IMG/VR virus record: IMGVR_UViG_3300008448_000001
Coordinates: 140,795-204,794 of that record
Direction: 5' to 3' (one strand)
Length of the DNA stretch: 64,000 bases
DNA from: a virus
Below are positions 1-8,207 of this stretch, in pieces (within the stretch, counting starts at the first letter, position 1; every line of letters starts with the position of its first letter). A program made the translations under genes and the position numbers. Below the pieces are notes generated by a model. That model worked only from the letters and a program-made list of their open reading frames with translations. It did no database searches and was not told the origin of the DNA.

Positions 1-1
1 C

Positions 2-976
2 ATTAATCTTCTCGACAACAATCAACCGACATACGTTAAGGACTACCCTTTCGAGGTTGATTTGAACGCTAAGCAAGCCCTTTCAAAGAGTATTGGGAAT
101 CGCTTAAACGCCTCATTTGCCGGGACAAGCATGTGGCACACGCTGATAGGCTCCCTGCTGCCAGACATCGGGCTTTCGGTCGTGCCGCTCGCAGACTCCG
201 CCATCATTGCACCCGCCTTCGAAATGGCTCGGGAAGCTGGCGCCGTAATCTGGACGTCCGACGTAGCCGACATGCACTTATCCGTGCGATCGCAGCGTCC
301 GCTCTTCGGAGTAGGCGTGATGCACGAGCAGCACATGGGAAGCCTACCTGCACAATCTAAACAGTGCGTTGGCGGGTCCTACACCGCAAGCCTGGACGGC
401 GTGGTGGACGGGATGTGGCTTTTCGTGCCCGCTCCGGACTGGCTTTCGGCCTGGGACAGCCTCGACGACAATGCGGTCAACGGCAACGGAAGCGTAAACA
501 ACTTGTTGACGCAAGTTGTGAACACTGCTGTGGGAAGCGACAACTCAGCGGTGCAAGAGCAAGCCGAGACAACGGTTGTCGACTGGAATGACGTGTCCAA
601 CAAGTACGCTCAAATGATTTACGCTGCGAACGCTTTGCAAGGCCGCGAAGGAACGTTAACGGGAAAGTTGCGTTTCGACATAGCGCCCGGCAGCACAGTC
701 GTAATCCGTGCGGACGCCGCAACCAAAAGTGCAGGTATTGACGACCTTGCGACAGATATTTACGGTTTCGTGAACCGTGTTACCGTTACTATCAACGCCC
801 AGGATGCCAGTGCGACAACGTCTTTCAACCTAGCGAATTTGCGAACGGCGGAGGAGAATGACTTGTCGCGGTTCTCAATGGATTCGCACCCGTTTTACGG
901 GGTAAAGTATTTCAACTACGCGCCATTGATCCCGGGCTTCGAAAAGCTGACGGAAGCCGAACGCAAAGCAATTTAG
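2..976 (+). CDS. Putative baseplate hub / tail structural protein (5' partial)
   Basis: The reading frame is open from the first bases of the window, so the gene starts upstream; an internal TTG at 62 is not a convincing start. About 324 residues are visible. The C-terminal half contains a pattern (GKLRFDIAPGSTVVIR, then YGFVNRVTVTINAQ, then TSFNLANLRTAEEND) of the kind found in phage baseplate hub proteins of the gp27/gpD type, where a beta-barrel presents a PG.xv.i turn. Its position directly before the baseplate genes supports a hub or spike-adjacent role. Assignment is by pattern and context only; it could be another tail structural protein. Confidence 0.5.
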   Translation: MNLLDNNQPTYVKDYPFEVDLNAKQALSKSIGNRLNASFAGTSMWHTLIGSLLPDIGLSVVPLADSAIIAPAFEMAREAGAVIWTSDVADMHLSVRSQRPLFGVGVMHEQHMGSLPAQSKQCVGGSYTASLDGVVDGMWLFVPAPDWLSAWDSLDDNAVNGNGSVNNLLTQVVNTAVGSDNSAVQEQAETTVVDWNDVSNKYAQMIYAANALQGREGTLTGKLRFDIAPGSTVVIRADAATKSAGIDDLATDIYGFVNRVTVTINAQDASATTSFNLANLRTAEENDLSRFSMDSHPFYGVKYFNYAPLIPGFEKLTEAERKAI

Positions 977-992
977 ACCGGAGACCTTTCGC

Positions 993-1727
993 ATGATGAA
1001 CGATTATTTAGAAGACGAATTTCGCCCGGCCTTTCAGACGTGGCAGGCCGATAAGACGCCAACCGGTAATGCCGCCTTTTTGAAAGCGATCGACCCTGTC
1101 ATTAACCAGGGCCTTCAAGCTTACGGTGACGACAGCCCTTTGCTGCGAAGCCGCGCAAGGTTATTGGCCTTAGACGCTGCGAACAAGTACGATCCTAAAA
1201 GGTCTAGGCTGCGGTCGCACATTGTTACAAATATGCAGGGACTCAGGCGGATATCTCGTCAACAAAACCAGATTGTCAACGCTCCCGAGCGTATTGTGCT
1301 TGAAAACCACAAGCTTCGGTCGGCTACGCAAGAGCTTGCCGATGAGCTGGGGCGAGAACCAACGGATGCAGAGCTTTCCGATTTCATGCGGGTTTCGATT
1401 CCGCGTATCGCCAAGATAAGGAAGTACCAGCCGGGATTCAGCACGGGTCAAGCCGAAAGTCCGGAATCAAATTTTGAAAGCATGGCCAGCAGGCTTCCTG
1501 GCGACACCGGTGCCTCGGATCTCTGGTTACAGGTGGTGCATCAAGATTTAGATCCGATTGACCAGCAAATTTTAGAAATGACTCTCGGTATGAATAACAG
1601 GCGTAAGTTTTCCAACCTAGAGATCGCAAAAGCGCTGAACCGAACGCCAGCGGCTATTACGCAGCGGAAAGAAAAAATCCAACGTCTTTTAGACCAAGAA
1701 CAAGCTCTTTCACCTTTTATCTCGTAA
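993..1727 (+). CDS. Phage RNA polymerase sigma-70 family factor
   Basis: A 244-residue protein laid out like a compact sigma-70 factor. Residues about 65-100 (AANKYDPKRSRLRSHI then MQGLRRISRQQNQI) resemble the region 2 to 3 transition of housekeeping-type sigma factors. A 'LADELGREPTDAELSDFM' helix-turn-helix of region 3 follows. The C-terminus (FSNLEIAKALNRTPAAITQRKEKIQ) has the shape of the region 4 helix-turn-helix that reads the -35 element. It probably redirects host RNA polymerase to late phage promoters. It sits 16 bp after the hub-like gene and 4 bp before the next gene, inside the tail cassette, which is unusual. An alternative is a sigma-like DNA-binding protein without polymerase function. 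Confidence 0.8.
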   Translation: MMNDYLEDEFRPAFQTWQADKTPTGNAAFLKAIDPVINQGLQAYGDDSPLLRSRARLLALDAANKYDPKRSRLRSHIVTNMQGLRRISRQQNQIVNAPERIVLENHKLRSATQELADELGREPTDAELSDFMRVSIPRIAKIRKYQPGFSTGQAESPESNFESMASRLPGDTGASDLWLQVVHQDLDPIDQQILEMTLGMNNRRKFSNLEIAKALNRTPAAITQRKEKIQRLLDQEQALSPFIS

Positions 1728-1731
1728 CAGC

Positions 1732-2196
1732 ATGGCACAACAAAGTCTTATAGACCCGAATTTGAGCAAAGTCCTGGTTCAGCTTGCGAAGCTTAAAAAG
1801 AAAGCCGCGCAAGCTCGGCGACAAAACAAGCCCGTGGGTTGGTTACGCCCTGCTGTGGACATAGCGAACATTGACATCACTACGCTGAACGGCTTAAAAG
1901 GCCTTAGAGCCGTCTTCAACACGGACAAAGCGGAAGAAGCGTTGATAAAGGCTGCTACGCCCGGCAGTATTGGAAATTCATCGGACATGATCGTTTTACC
2001 TTCCCAAATAGACTACATGCAGCAGTTGGAACGAGCATACCGGGCCCGGTATCAGACCTTTCCTCGAGCGGTTGCGCACTTGGCGGGAAGAGAGCTCGGT
2101 CACGGTAGTGACAACGGGGTCATCGCCGGTTTACCTATCCGTTACTTCACTGATTTGATTTCCCAAGGTGCGACAGGCGACGGAGGTGCCGTATAA
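1732..2196 (+). CDS. Hypothetical tail-cassette protein
   Basis: 154 residues with a basic N-terminus (LKKKAAQARRQ) and no family I recognise. The stop overlaps the start of the gp25-like gene (TAATG), so the two are probably translationally coupled. Position between the sigma factor and the baseplate wedge genes suggests a small baseplate or tail assembly component. The C-terminus contains a Gly-rich stretch (GRELGHGSDNGVIAGLP). No signal peptide or membrane segment is visible. Confidence 0.7.
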   Translation: MAQQSLIDPNLSKVLVQLAKLKKKAAQARRQNKPVGWLRPAVDIANIDITTLNGLKGLRAVFNTDKAEEALIKAATPGSIGNSSDMIVLPSQIDYMQQLERAYRARYQTFPRAVAHLAGRELGHGSDNGVIAGLPIRYFTDLISQGATGDGGAV

Positions 2197-2684
2197 TGTA
2201 TTTTTCTGGAAGTGTTCAGCAATACAAAGGGAAAACAGTCGATTTTCTCATGTACGATGGGGCGAAACCCTCCGGTGACACGCAAGTCTTGCCTGCACTC
2301 GTACAGGAAGGTCAAAGCGGAGCGTTGATAACTGGCCCGGCTAAGCTGGCTCAACGATTTTTGCTCGAGCTGCTTACCGATAAGGGTTCGCTGCAGTACG
2401 ACATTAATCGCGGCACTTTTTTCATGACGCAGATCCGGAGCGGGTTAGCCCGGACGTCCGCCGACCTGTTTCAAATTTTCGCAGCTAGCGAACTGGACTT
2501 GCGAAACAATTTACGCTTAGAAGATGACACCTCTTTTCCAGACGACGAGCGGTATGCTTCTTCGGAGCTTTTGGATGCCTCTTTCATAGGGGATGCGATT
2601 TACCTTAGAATACAGCTCAACAGCGTGGCTGGTGAGTCGCGAGAAGTTCTGTTTCCACTACGAATCCCGGCGGTTCAGCTATGA
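2196..2684 (+). CDS. Baseplate wedge protein, gp25-like
   Basis: 162 residues. The arrangement 'GPAKLAQRFLLELLTDKGS' followed by 'YDINRGTFF' and a later beta-rich half is typical of the T4 gp25 / P2 gpW lysozyme-like fold family that initiates baseplate wedge assembly. The family pattern is a helix ending in LLt.pGs followed by y.pd.Gt. The TAATG overlap upstream and 4-bp overlap with the J-like gene downstream match the usual gp25-gp6 (W-J) gene order. This pairing is the main evidence that the phage has a contractile tail. Confidence 0.7.
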   Translation: MYFSGSVQQYKGKTVDFLMYDGAKPSGDTQVLPALVQEGQSGALITGPAKLAQRFLLELLTDKGSLQYDINRGTFFMTQIRSGLARTSADLFQIFAASELDLRNNLRLEDDTSFPDDERYASSELLDASFIGDAIYLRIQLNSVAGESREVLFPLRIPAVQL

Positions 2685-4348
2685 CTCTAACCTATTCCGA
2701 CTTTGAAATCTCCGATCTTTCGCAATTGGATGCAGCCGATGTGCAACAGACGCTGCTGCGGACTATTGCGCAGCTGCAAGCGTTGAATCCGACGTTGGAT
2801 TTACGCCGAGGAGCTTTCCGCGACACCATTGCTTACTTGCAGTCAGTTTTGGGTACTGCCGCTCGCGTAAACTTGGAGCGGTACCAGTCTGCAAGAAGTC
2901 TACAACGCATTCAAGAGGATCCGACGCTCGCTGACGAAACTGTGGTCAGCGAAGTGCTTTCCAACTGGGGTATTGTGCGAAAGACCGGCACCAAGGCAAG
3001 CGGGCCGGTCACGATCGAACTTTCAGCACTTCGACCGTTAACGATACCGCAAAACAGCGTGTTTGAAGCTAACGGCTTCCAATACTTGGCCACGGCGACT
3101 TTTATCGGAAGAATATCGGCTGCCCAAATACTGGGGAGCAACGACCGGCTGCTGGTTCCACTTAGCAACGGCAACTACGCTTTCACGATCGAGGTAGAAG
3201 CCGTGGATATCGGTGCCGACAGGAAGCTGAATGCAGGCGACCTAATAGTCCCCAACCGCGCGGTCGTTAACTACGTCACAAGCTATGCCACGTCTTCTTT
3301 CGAGGACGGAACCAACACCGAGACAAACGAAGAGCTTATTAACGAGTTGCAGCTGGGTGTCGCGGCAAAAACGCTCTCGAACCGCACGAACATGCGCGCC
3401 TACTTGCGAAGTCTGCCGCAGTTCGAGTCGGTCACAAATCAATCCATCGTCGGTTGTGGCGATCCCGAAATGCTGCGGGACAAACACACCATCTTCCCGA
3501 CGCTTACCGGCGGTAGGGTAGACTGGTACATACGCGGGCAATCTGCGTTGCAACGAAAAACGGTTGCAGTCGTGGCCACCTGCATGTCGGTATCAACGCT
3601 TACAGGAACAAGTGAGTGGCAGTTTGCTGTTCCGGCGACAACTCTTCCCGGGTTTTACGAGGTGGACAAGATACGCAAGGCAACCGACTCTGCTGTCGTG
3701 TCAGGCTTCGGTATCGTATCGGACACGCGTTACACCGCGTTACCTGCAAGCGGTTTCTCCCCGGACATTGCAACAGCAGAGGAGAGCGCATATTCCGCTT
3801 TCCAGTCCGCAATTATCCTTTTCACAGATACGGTCACATCGGTTGCAGATTTAGCCGTCGGTCAGACCGCAGAGTATGTTTACGAGATAACGGGCACGCC
3901 ACATGTCCGTGAACTGCAGGATCTTGTTTCCAGCCGAGATATCCGGCACTACGGCGCCGATGCCTTGATCAAAGCCCCTGTCCCGTGCTTTGTCAGCGTG
4001 ACTCTTACGATAAACAAGGCTGCTGACGATGTTTCTCCGTCGCTAGAGCCTATTCGGTCCGCCATTGTGACGGCGATTAACTCCGTCGACTTCCAAGGCG
4101 TGTTACCTGGTTCTTTGATCGTGGATACCGTGCACAACTACCTGCAAGGTCGATTGAACGTCACGGAACTGGATCTTTTGGGTCGGATTCGCATGCCGGA
4201 CGGCACCATCAAGTATTTACGCAGCGATGACGCCTTGATAATACCAGAACTTCCTGGAAAAATGGTAACCTCCAAGACAGTTCAGTTTTTTGCCGAAGCG
4301 ATAGACGTAAACTTGAACGTAATCTCCTCAATACCGGTTGCAACCTAA
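2681..4348 (+). CDS. Baseplate J-like protein (gp6/gpJ family)
   Basis: 555 residues with a long helical N-terminus (LLRTIAQLQALNPTLDLRRG) leading into a repeated beta region with the 'G.....G.vtiel......ip.nsvf...g..Y.a' pattern characteristic of gpJ/gp6 baseplate wedge proteins. The central part has TLSNRTNMRAYLRSLPQF and the C-terminal third carries a ferredoxin-like segment (CFVSVTLTINKAADD). gp6 homologues dimerise to form the ring linking baseplate wedges. It overlaps the gp25-like gene by 4 bp. Length fits the family, which ranges roughly 300-660 residues. Confidence 0.8.
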   Translation: MTLTYSDFEISDLSQLDAADVQQTLLRTIAQLQALNPTLDLRRGAFRDTIAYLQSVLGTAARVNLERYQSARSLQRIQEDPTLADETVVSEVLSNWGIVRKTGTKASGPVTIELSALRPLTIPQNSVFEANGFQYLATATFIGRISAAQILGSNDRLLVPLSNGNYAFTIEVEAVDIGADRKLNAGDLIVPNRAVVNYVTSYATSSFEDGTNTETNEELINELQLGVAAKTLSNRTNMRAYLRSLPQFESVTNQSIVGCGDPEMLRDKHTIFPTLTGGRVDWYIRGQSALQRKTVAVVATCMSVSTLTGTSEWQFAVPATTLPGFYEVDKIRKATDSAVVSGFGIVSDTRYTALPASGFSPDIATAEESAYSAFQSAIILFTDTVTSVADLAVGQTAEYVYEITGTPHVRELQDLVSSRDIRHYGADALIKAPVPCFVSVTLTINKAADDVSPSLEPIRSAIVTAINSVDFQGVLPGSLIVDTVHNYLQGRLNVTELDLLGRIRMPDGTIKYLRSDDALIIPELPGKMVTSKTVQFFAEAIDVNLNVISSIPVAT

Positions 4349-4349
4349 A

Positions 4350-5273
4350 ATGCCAAAGAAAGTCAGTGGTAAGTCGGAAGTCGTCAGAATTTTAACGAAA
4401 TCCGACATGGCGACGTCAAAAACGCGCCAAAACAAGCAAGCTATCACGTTTGCCACCGATTACTTGGTTTTTTTCGGCTATTTGACCGTCGAACTGCTGA
4501 AAAGCGTGAGTATGGACGATATTCACGCTGGAATTAAGGTTTTTCAACGATATTTTGGCATAAAAGCAGACGGAATGCTCACCGAGGAGACACTTCGCGC
4601 CATGCAGGTTCCTCGCTGCGGTTGCCCGGACAAGTTGGACAAATCCAACGGAAAGCACGTAGAATTCTTGCGTGCTGCCGAAGTTGCAGCTGAAAGACGT
4701 GATCGATGGAACAAAACAGGTTTGACTTACTTTGTTGCAGACTACGTCGGAGGCAAAATACCTAAATCCGAGCAACGCCGCATTTTCCAGGAAGCCTTCA
4801 AGGCTTGGGACGACGTGTGCGGTTTGGACATTTCCGAAAGTAAGGACGTCGAAACCACGGACATCGTCATCACCACAGGGAAAGGCCTTCAACATCAGTT
4901 TGATGGAAAAGGTGGGACGCTCGCTTGGGCTTACATGCCAAGAGGCGACAACGAAAAGCTACTGATGCGTTTCGACTTGGAAGAAACCTGGGTGGCAAAC
5001 AAAGGCGAGCGGGGTATACTGTTATCTAACGTTGCATGCCACGAGTTCGGCCATCTGCTTGGGCTACTCCATTCGGATAGGAACCAGGCCTTGATGGCAC
5101 CGTACTACAACCCGTTCGTCGGAACACCACAATCGGTCGATGACATCTCTCGAATACAGAAGCTTTACGGGCCCAACCAAAACCCAGAGAAGCTCAAGTC
5201 GAACATTGTTCAAACCAAAAATACCATCGAGGTAAAGTTACAACCGGGTCAGAAGTTAATCGTTACCAATTGA
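4350..5273 (+). CDS. Matrixin-type zinc metalloprotease with N-terminal peptidoglycan-binding-like prodomain
   Basis: 307 residues from the ATG at 4350; a TTG 12 bp upstream overlaps the J-like gene and is less likely. Residues about 50-85 (AGIKVFQRYFGIKADGMLTEETL) match the peptidoglycan-binding-like prodomain of matrix metalloproteases. Then comes PRCGCPD with Cys90, the 'cysteine switch' that keeps MMP zymogens inactive. The catalytic site HEFGHLLGLLH has His231, Glu232, His235 and His241. Met249 in ALMAPYY is the Met-turn. All hallmarks of a latent matrixin are present, with no signal peptide. Likely roles are virion maturation or digestion of host surface protein. Neighbours are baseplate genes and a second protease. 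Confidence 0.88.
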   Translation: MPKKVSGKSEVVRILTKSDMATSKTRQNKQAITFATDYLVFFGYLTVELLKSVSMDDIHAGIKVFQRYFGIKADGMLTEETLRAMQVPRCGCPDKLDKSNGKHVEFLRAAEVAAERRDRWNKTGLTYFVADYVGGKIPKSEQRRIFQEAFKAWDDVCGLDISESKDVETTDIVITTGKGLQHQFDGKGGTLAWAYMPRGDNEKLLMRFDLEETWVANKGERGILLSNVACHEFGHLLGLLHSDRNQALMAPYYNPFVGTPQSVDDISRIQKLYGPNQNPEKLKSNIVQTKNTIEVKLQPGQKLIVTN

Positions 5274-5283
5274 AAGGAAGTTT

Positions 5284-5625
5284 ATGCTTGCTGAACTTAC
5301 GCTGGATTTAGAGACGCTGGTCAACGCTGTAAAGGCTGCCGCAGCTGTCGGTCTTTTGGGTGCCGCAGCTTTTTTCAGTTACCGGCATTTCGCCCCGAGA
5401 CGCAAAGTGAATGCGAACGCGTTCCGTGAAGAATACAAACGAAAGGACTCCGGTCGCAGCAGCGATGCGCCGCCTCCGGTAGGTTTTGCGGAACACTTGC
5501 AGATCATAGAAAACACGGCTCCAAACGCGGGACCGGAAGTTTGGTGGAGCTACGCAAAGGGCGAGCTCACCGAGGCAGAAGTCGCGATAGCCGAGGCCAA
5601 GCTGGCCACGCACAACAAACAATAA
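5284..5625 (+). CDS. Small single-pass membrane protein
   Basis: 113 residues preceded by a good ribosome-binding site (AAAGGAAG, 4 bp before ATG). Residues about 12-31 (LVNAVKAAAAVGLLGAAAFF) form one hydrophobic helix, followed by a basic stretch (RHFAPRRK) and a soluble tail. The orientation is probably N-out/C-in by the positive-inside rule. No family recognised. It lies between the matrixin and another membrane protein; envelope or lysis functions are possible but unproven. Confidence 0.75.
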   Translation: MLAELTLDLETLVNAVKAAAAVGLLGAAAFFSYRHFAPRRKVNANAFREEYKRKDSGRSSDAPPPVGFAEHLQIIENTAPNAGPEVWWSYAKGELTEAEVAIAEAKLATHNKQ

Positions 5626-5636
5626 GGGCAATCTTG

Positions 5637-6023
5637 ATGAATACTGCACGGATCGCAGGCGAAGAAAATACACCCAGCTTCCCGTGGGCCATTTTGGTTT
5701 GCGGTTTGCTGGGTGTTTTGTTATTGGTTCCGACCAGCTGGTTTTCGCCAAACCGAAAAACGCTAAATGCGGATTTAGCGAATGAAGCTTTTGAAACCTA
5801 CGAAAGTCTTTGGCGAATCCACCAAGGAAAAGCTGCCGACAGGTTAAGCACAGGCGAACTGCAAACTGAACAAGAAGTCTGGGAGTTTCAAGCCGCCGGG
5901 CAAGAACCTGCTCGCAAGCTTGCTTTCGAAAAACTGGCCCGAGCCGAGGCCGACTACTTCAAAAACAAAGGCGGCTGGTCCAAAGAGTCGCACGAGTCCC
6001 TGTTACGGAGCTATGCAAAATAA
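5637..6023 (+). CDS. Small single-pass membrane protein
   Basis: 128 residues starting at ATG 5637, 11 bp after the previous stop. One membrane helix at residues about 16-36 (PWAILVCGLLGVLLLVPTSW), followed by a charged soluble domain rich in Glu, Ala and Lys that is probably helical. The stop overlaps the start of the papain-like gene (TAATG). Function unknown. With the preceding gene it forms a pair of small membrane proteins between two proteases. Confidence 0.75.
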   Translation: MNTARIAGEENTPSFPWAILVCGLLGVLLLVPTSWFSPNRKTLNADLANEAFETYESLWRIHQGKAADRLSTGELQTEQEVWEFQAAGQEPARKLAFEKLARAEADYFKNKGGWSKESHESLLRSYAK

Positions 6024-6979
6024 TGATTTTTACGAGTTACAATTTCGAGCGAGAAGATCGCAAGTACTTGAAGTCGCTGCCTGTTTTACCGATGCAAAGT
6101 AGTGTGTGGCGGTCTTTCCGGCGGCCCTCCGAAGTGGCTATCGACTGGCACCGCGAGGAAAATCAGTTTCAGATCGGAAGTTGCCAAGGCAACTCGCTTT
6201 CCTCGGTACTAGAACGCTGCGCTTTCGTGGCCGGCAAGAAGGTGCAGCTCTCCAGAATCTTTGCGTACCTGGCAACACAGAAGATCGACGGGCTTCTCGG
6301 GTCTGACAACGGGTCAACGGTTTCCGGCGGCGCGAAGCTGGCGATAGAGACCGGGTGTCCGCTGGAGAAGTTGACAGGGTACCCTCGGGCATACCCTGGC
6401 CGAGCCGAACGCAACGAGATTTTGAGTGAAGCTAATTACAAGGCGGGTGCTGAGTACAAGGCAAAATCTGCGTGGCAGGTTTCTCCCGATCACGACGAAT
6501 TACTTGACTTCATTGGTGGCGGGGGTGCCATCAACTTCGGTATTCGTTACGGGGGTTCGACAATACCCTCCGACCGAGTGATCCGTCGTTTCGTTCCAGG
6601 TCGCGGCGGTCACGCCATGTGCATCCTAGGCTACACCCGTGACGGCGACCTTCGTGCAATGAATTCGCACGGGGATGGGCAGTACTTGATCACGCCGAGC
6701 GCTTGGAAGGCCATGCTTGCTGACAGTTGGACTACTGCGATCGGCCTTATGGGATCCAAAGAGCCTGTGCCTGTAGATTGGTACAGTAATTCGCCATACT
6801 TCAAGATAACGGAAAAGTCCGCCGAAGTCGAAGCGGAAGAAGAGCGAGAGCATCTGGCGGAAGAAGAGCGAGAGCATCTGCTCGAGTTACTCCACATGCA
6901 TGAGGCGGACAGTCACGAAGAACCGACGAATGAGGCAGATGACTACGAGGAGTTTGACGATGAAGAAATTGGTAGCTAG
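6023..6979 (+). CDS. Papain-like (C1-type) cysteine protease
   Basis: 318 residues. GSCQGNSLSS at 52-61 corresponds to the papain Q.xCGSCW active-site helix with Cys54 as nucleophile. GGHAMCILGY at 195-204 carries the catalytic His197 and the following beta strand. MNSHGDG at 213-219 supplies Asn214 of the triad in the 'NSWG' position. The tail from about 265 is strongly acidic with a duplicated EEEREHL motif. The C1 family hydrolyses peptide bonds; here the substrate may be a virion precursor or host surface protein. It starts on the TAATG overlap and overlaps the next lipoprotein gene by 20 bp. Confidence 0.8.
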   Translation: MIFTSYNFEREDRKYLKSLPVLPMQSSVWRSFRRPSEVAIDWHREENQFQIGSCQGNSLSSVLERCAFVAGKKVQLSRIFAYLATQKIDGLLGSDNGSTVSGGAKLAIETGCPLEKLTGYPRAYPGRAERNEILSEANYKAGAEYKAKSAWQVSPDHDELLDFIGGGGAINFGIRYGGSTIPSDRVIRRFVPGRGGHAMCILGYTRDGDLRAMNSHGDGQYLITPSAWKAMLADSWTTAIGLMGSKEPVPVDWYSNSPYFKITEKSAEVEAEEEREHLAEEEREHLLELLHMHEADSHEEPTNEADDYEEFDDEEIGS

Positions 6980-7565
6980 TTTTTTTACCGCCGCTTTACT
7001 GTTCTTGCTAGGGTGCTCACCTTCACCGCAACCGTTGAAAGACGATCTCGTTGAACGCTTCAACGCTGCGGTCACGGAATCCATCCAACAGTCCCACAGC
7101 GAGACAATGTCGGAGTTGCAAAGTTACCGTTCGACACTGGAACGTATCGAACAAGCCGTCAACGATCTTCAAGCGAAGGCGAAAGAGCCGCAAGCGAATA
7201 CAGTGCTTGCAAAGCCTGTGCAAGCGGCTAACGTACGCGTTGACGCTCCGACATTTTCAAACGGGAGCGTAACACGCATGCCGGGCTCAAACTGGAACGT
7301 AGAAGGTGACTGGAACTACACACTCGTTGAGCTTGCGGATCACCTTCGGCAAGTTCACGGTTTGAACGTAGACGGAAAAACCATGACCGAACTGCAAGCC
7401 ATGCACGATAATTTGCATAACGGCTACTCGGCTTATGGCTCGCAGATTCGATCCGTGAACGCTGCCCCTGTGACTCAATACTACGCAACAAACCGAGCCC
7501 CGACAGTTTTTCGCAGAAATCGTACCTACAGCACATGCCCGCAAGGGCAACCGTGTCCCCAATAA
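6960..7565 (+). CDS. Predicted lipoprotein
   Basis: 201 residues from ATG 6960, which lies inside the 3' end of the protease gene. MKKLVASFFTAALLFLLGC is a textbook lipoprotein signal with lipobox LLGC and lipidated Cys19. A coiled-coil-prone stretch follows (SELQSYRSTLERIEQAVNDL), and the C-terminus contains TCPQGQPCPQ. It should be exported and anchored in the host membrane. A spanin-like or superinfection-exclusion role is possible, but nothing in the sequence decides this. Confidence 0.8.
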   Translation: MKKLVASFFTAALLFLLGCSPSPQPLKDDLVERFNAAVTESIQQSHSETMSELQSYRSTLERIEQAVNDLQAKAKEPQANTVLAKPVQAANVRVDAPTFSNGSVTRMPGSNWNVEGDWNYTLVELADHLRQVHGLNVDGKTMTELQAMHDNLHNGYSAYGSQIRSVNAAPVTQYYATNRAPTVFRRNRTYSTCPQGQPCPQ

Positions 7566-7852
7566 TGTTAAACTACCCGGTCGGCATACCCGAGAAGTTG
7601 CATTCCACCCTGTCGCAATTGTTGCAAACAGGGTGCGTAGATTTCAACGGCGGTACGGCGGACTTTTCCAACTTGCAGGAAGTAACTTTGCAGGCAGGTG
7701 TCCTTCGCTTCAATCCTCCCGTGAAGGTGCGAGTGAAAGTCGGCCCGATAATGGTAAAGACGACGATATCTGGTGTAAAAAACGTCGGCGGCGGCCTTAA
7801 GGTCGAAATCGATAACTCGCCCATCGACGTGCTTTTGAAAGCAGAGGATTAG
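7565..7852 (+). CDS. Hypothetical protein
   Basis: 95 residues starting on a TAATG overlap with the lipoprotein gene. Mostly alternating hydrophobic residues (VTLQAGVLRF, VKVRVKVGPIMVKTTISGV) implying a beta-sheet fold. No signal peptide, membrane helix or recognised family. It is followed after 1 bp by another small gene. Confidence 0.7.
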   Translation: MLNYPVGIPEKLHSTLSQLLQTGCVDFNGGTADFSNLQEVTLQAGVLRFNPPVKVRVKVGPIMVKTTISGVKNVGGGLKVEIDNSPIDVLLKAED

Positions 7853-7853
7853 T

Positions 7854-8207
7854 ATGGATTGGGAAAAGACGGCGACGGCATTCTGCGCTTCGCGCAACCT
7901 GGACGATTTAACCTACATGCAAGCCGTAGGCAAAAATCGTAGCCGGGAAATATTTCGCATTGAAAAGGAGCGGGCAGACGTTCGCAGGGCAATGGACGCG
8001 GTCAAACAAGCTTGGGAGGAAAACCCAAACGCTAATCGCGCTCAACTTGAAAAGAAGGCCTACAAGTTCATCACGGGCGGCGTCATTCTAACGCTATTAC
8101 TGCAAGTTCTGCTGTCGGCTACAATGAAGCTTGCTATCGATTACTTTCTAGACAAGCTATTCCAAGAAAAAGCCGATGCCGCAACTTTACAAGTATCCTC
8201 AGAATGA
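7854..8207 (+). CDS. Small protein with C-terminal membrane helix
   Basis: 117 residues. The first 75 are charged and helical (RIEKERADVRRAMDAVKQAWEE); residues about 79-98 (GGVILTLLLQVLLSATMKLA) form a membrane helix near the C-terminus. This makes it a tail-anchored type protein. The 3' end overlaps the following structural gene by 32 bp. Family not recognised. Confidence 0.7.
   Translation: MDWEKTATAFCASRNLDDLTYMQAVGKNRSREIFRIEKERADVRRAMDAVKQAWEENPNANRAQLEKKAYKFITGGVILTLLLQVLLSATMKLAIDYFLDKLFQEKADAATLQVSSE

Noticed and set aside
4338-4349. TTG start four codons upstream for the matrixin
   Set aside because: It overlaps the J-like stop and has no better ribosome-binding site than the ATG at 4350.
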